Assembly (NCBI GenBank): GCA_016929795.1
Contig: JAFGIA010000146.1
Location: forward strand, 1 to 13,262
Length of the DNA: 13,262 bases
Origin: Anaerolineae bacterium
Lineage (GTDB): Bacteria > Chloroflexota > Anaerolineae > JAAYZQ01
Direction: 5' to 3'
Shown here: piece after piece, positions 12,891 to 13,262 of the stretch
How the letters are laid out: every line of letters begins with the position of its first letter
Position numbering within the stretch: the first letter of the stretch is position 1
The notes under the pieces: model-generated
Seen by the model: the letters and a program-made list of their open reading frames with translations, nothing else
What the model was told of the DNA's origin: nothing
Database searches by the model: none
Translations under genes and position numbers: made by a program

Positions 12891-13024
12891 AGGTGCCGCG
12901 CTGCATTGCCTCGCCTGCGCGCAAACCGTTTGCTGCCTCAAGGCGCGCGGTTCGCCCACTGCCGGTGGTACAGCCGCTCGCCGTCAACTGCTGTCACCTC
13001 CGGCGCCAGGGTTATTAAAGTCGG

Positions 13025-13107
13025 TGTCGTTGCGAGCGAAGCAATCCCCACCTTGGATCACGTCGGGGATTGCTTCGGGCGCGAACGGCTGCGCCCTCGC
13101 AATGACA
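13025..13107. repeat. Folded palindromic repeat with three-way-junction structure (MITE-like)
   Basis: The outer arms TGTCGTTGCGAG (13025-13036) and CTCGCAATGACA (13096-13107) pair at 11 of 12 positions. Inside are two more hairpins: CGAAGCAATCCCC (13037-13049) with its exact complement (13065-13077), and GGGCGC (13077-13082) with GCGCCC (13091-13096). The TTGCGAG-CGAAGCAATCCCC core is the style of palindromic repeat scattered through many bacterial genomes, from general knowledge. It is non-coding and lies downstream of the IclR promoter region. Confidence 0.75.
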
Positions 13108-13140
13108 GTTCCTTGGGGGCGGTTGAGTGCGTGACGATGA

Positions 13141-13169
13141 TAGACATCCAGGCCCGTCTATGTTATACT
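13141..13169 (+). promoter_or_regulatory. Forward promoter for the gene beyond the right edge
   Basis: TAGACA (13141-13146) and TATACT (13164-13169) are 17 bp apart, and TGT directly before the -10 box makes it an extended -10 element. A short inverted repeat, TAGAC (13141-13145) with GTCTA (13156-13160), overlaps the core and might be an operator. It points toward the start region at the window end. Confidence 0.6.
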
Positions 13170-13262
13170 TGCGCAGAGCGCCAGACTGGCCTACGCTCAC
13201 CTGCCTCTGTTCGAGCATCACGACCGGACAGGACAGGCCATCCATGACGGCAAAGGAGAAGA

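Larger units (their letters stand above)
12817..13262. other. Intergenic region after the second regulator
   Basis: This 446-bp stretch has no supported gene. It holds the promoter of the IclR gene on the minus strand, a long folded palindromic repeat at 13025-13107, and a forward promoter at 13141-13169. A frame starting ATG at 13244 (MTAKEK) reaches the edge, but AAAGGAG within it at 13253-13259 suggests that the real start of the next gene lies just beyond the window. Confidence 0.6.

Noticed and set aside
12864..12972. TGTACCAC / GTGGTACA inverted pair in the IclR 2 upstream region
   Set aside because: Only 8 bp and 93 bp apart, overlapping no other feature apart from the -10 box; likely chance.
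13025..13107. CRISPR repeat or tRNA
   Set aside because: The element is a nested inverted repeat, not a direct-repeat array, and lacks tRNA arms and anticodon geometry.

Overview
The window is bacterial chromosomal DNA: GC-rich, densely packed genes with strong Shine-Dalgarno (SD) sequences, two TTG start codons, and two perfect sigma-70 consensus promoters. The gene content is a tungsten/molybdenum aldehyde:ferredoxin oxidoreductase (AOR), a 2[4Fe-4S] ferredoxin, a CoA-transferase, a nitroreductase and an IolM/IolN-like pair. Together with dispersed palindromic repeats, this suggests a free-living anaerobic or facultatively anaerobic heterotroph. A Chloroflexota lineage is my best guess, but no phylogenetic marker is present to prove it.

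Layout. (1) 1-728, minus strand: a ZIP-family metal transporter (ZupT type), cut at its 3' end by the window edge. (2) 729-1058: a regulatory region with two back-to-back TTGACA-N17-TATAAT promoters. The forward one has two tandem operator-like palindromes over its predicted start site. (3) 1059-4134, plus strand: a tight operon of nitroreductase, a 154-aa Cys/His protein resembling V4R domains, CoA-transferase subunits A and B, and a small ferredoxin. (4) 4135-4447: a gap with hairpins and no convincing gene. (5) 4448-5656: an IclR-type regulator and a one-domain cupin. (6) 5793-8773: a U32-peptidase-like TIM-barrel protein, a creatininase-fold hydrolase resembling 3-dehydro-scyllo-inosose hydrolase (IolN), and a medium-chain dehydrogenase overlapping it. 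(7) 8850-12000: an AOR, a MoaD-like sulfur carrier and a malate/L-lactate dehydrogenase (Ldh2) family oxidoreductase. (8) 12046-12816, minus strand: a second IclR regulator, closely similar to the first and convergent with the operon. (9) 12817-13262: the second regulator's promoter, a folded palindromic repeat of about 83 bp, and a forward promoter for a gene beyond the window.

Working together (inference): the plus-strand genes look like one catabolic island bracketed by two paralogous IclR repressors or activators. The dehydrogenase and IolN-like hydrolase could oxidise and open a cyclic polyol or other alicyclic ketone. The Ldh2 protein could interconvert a 2-hydroxy acid and 2-oxo acid, and the AOR (with its own MoaD) could oxidise an aldehyde to an acid using the ferredoxin. 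The CoA-transferase could then activate the acid. The substrate is not evident, and I do not recognise this exact gene combination as a described pathway.
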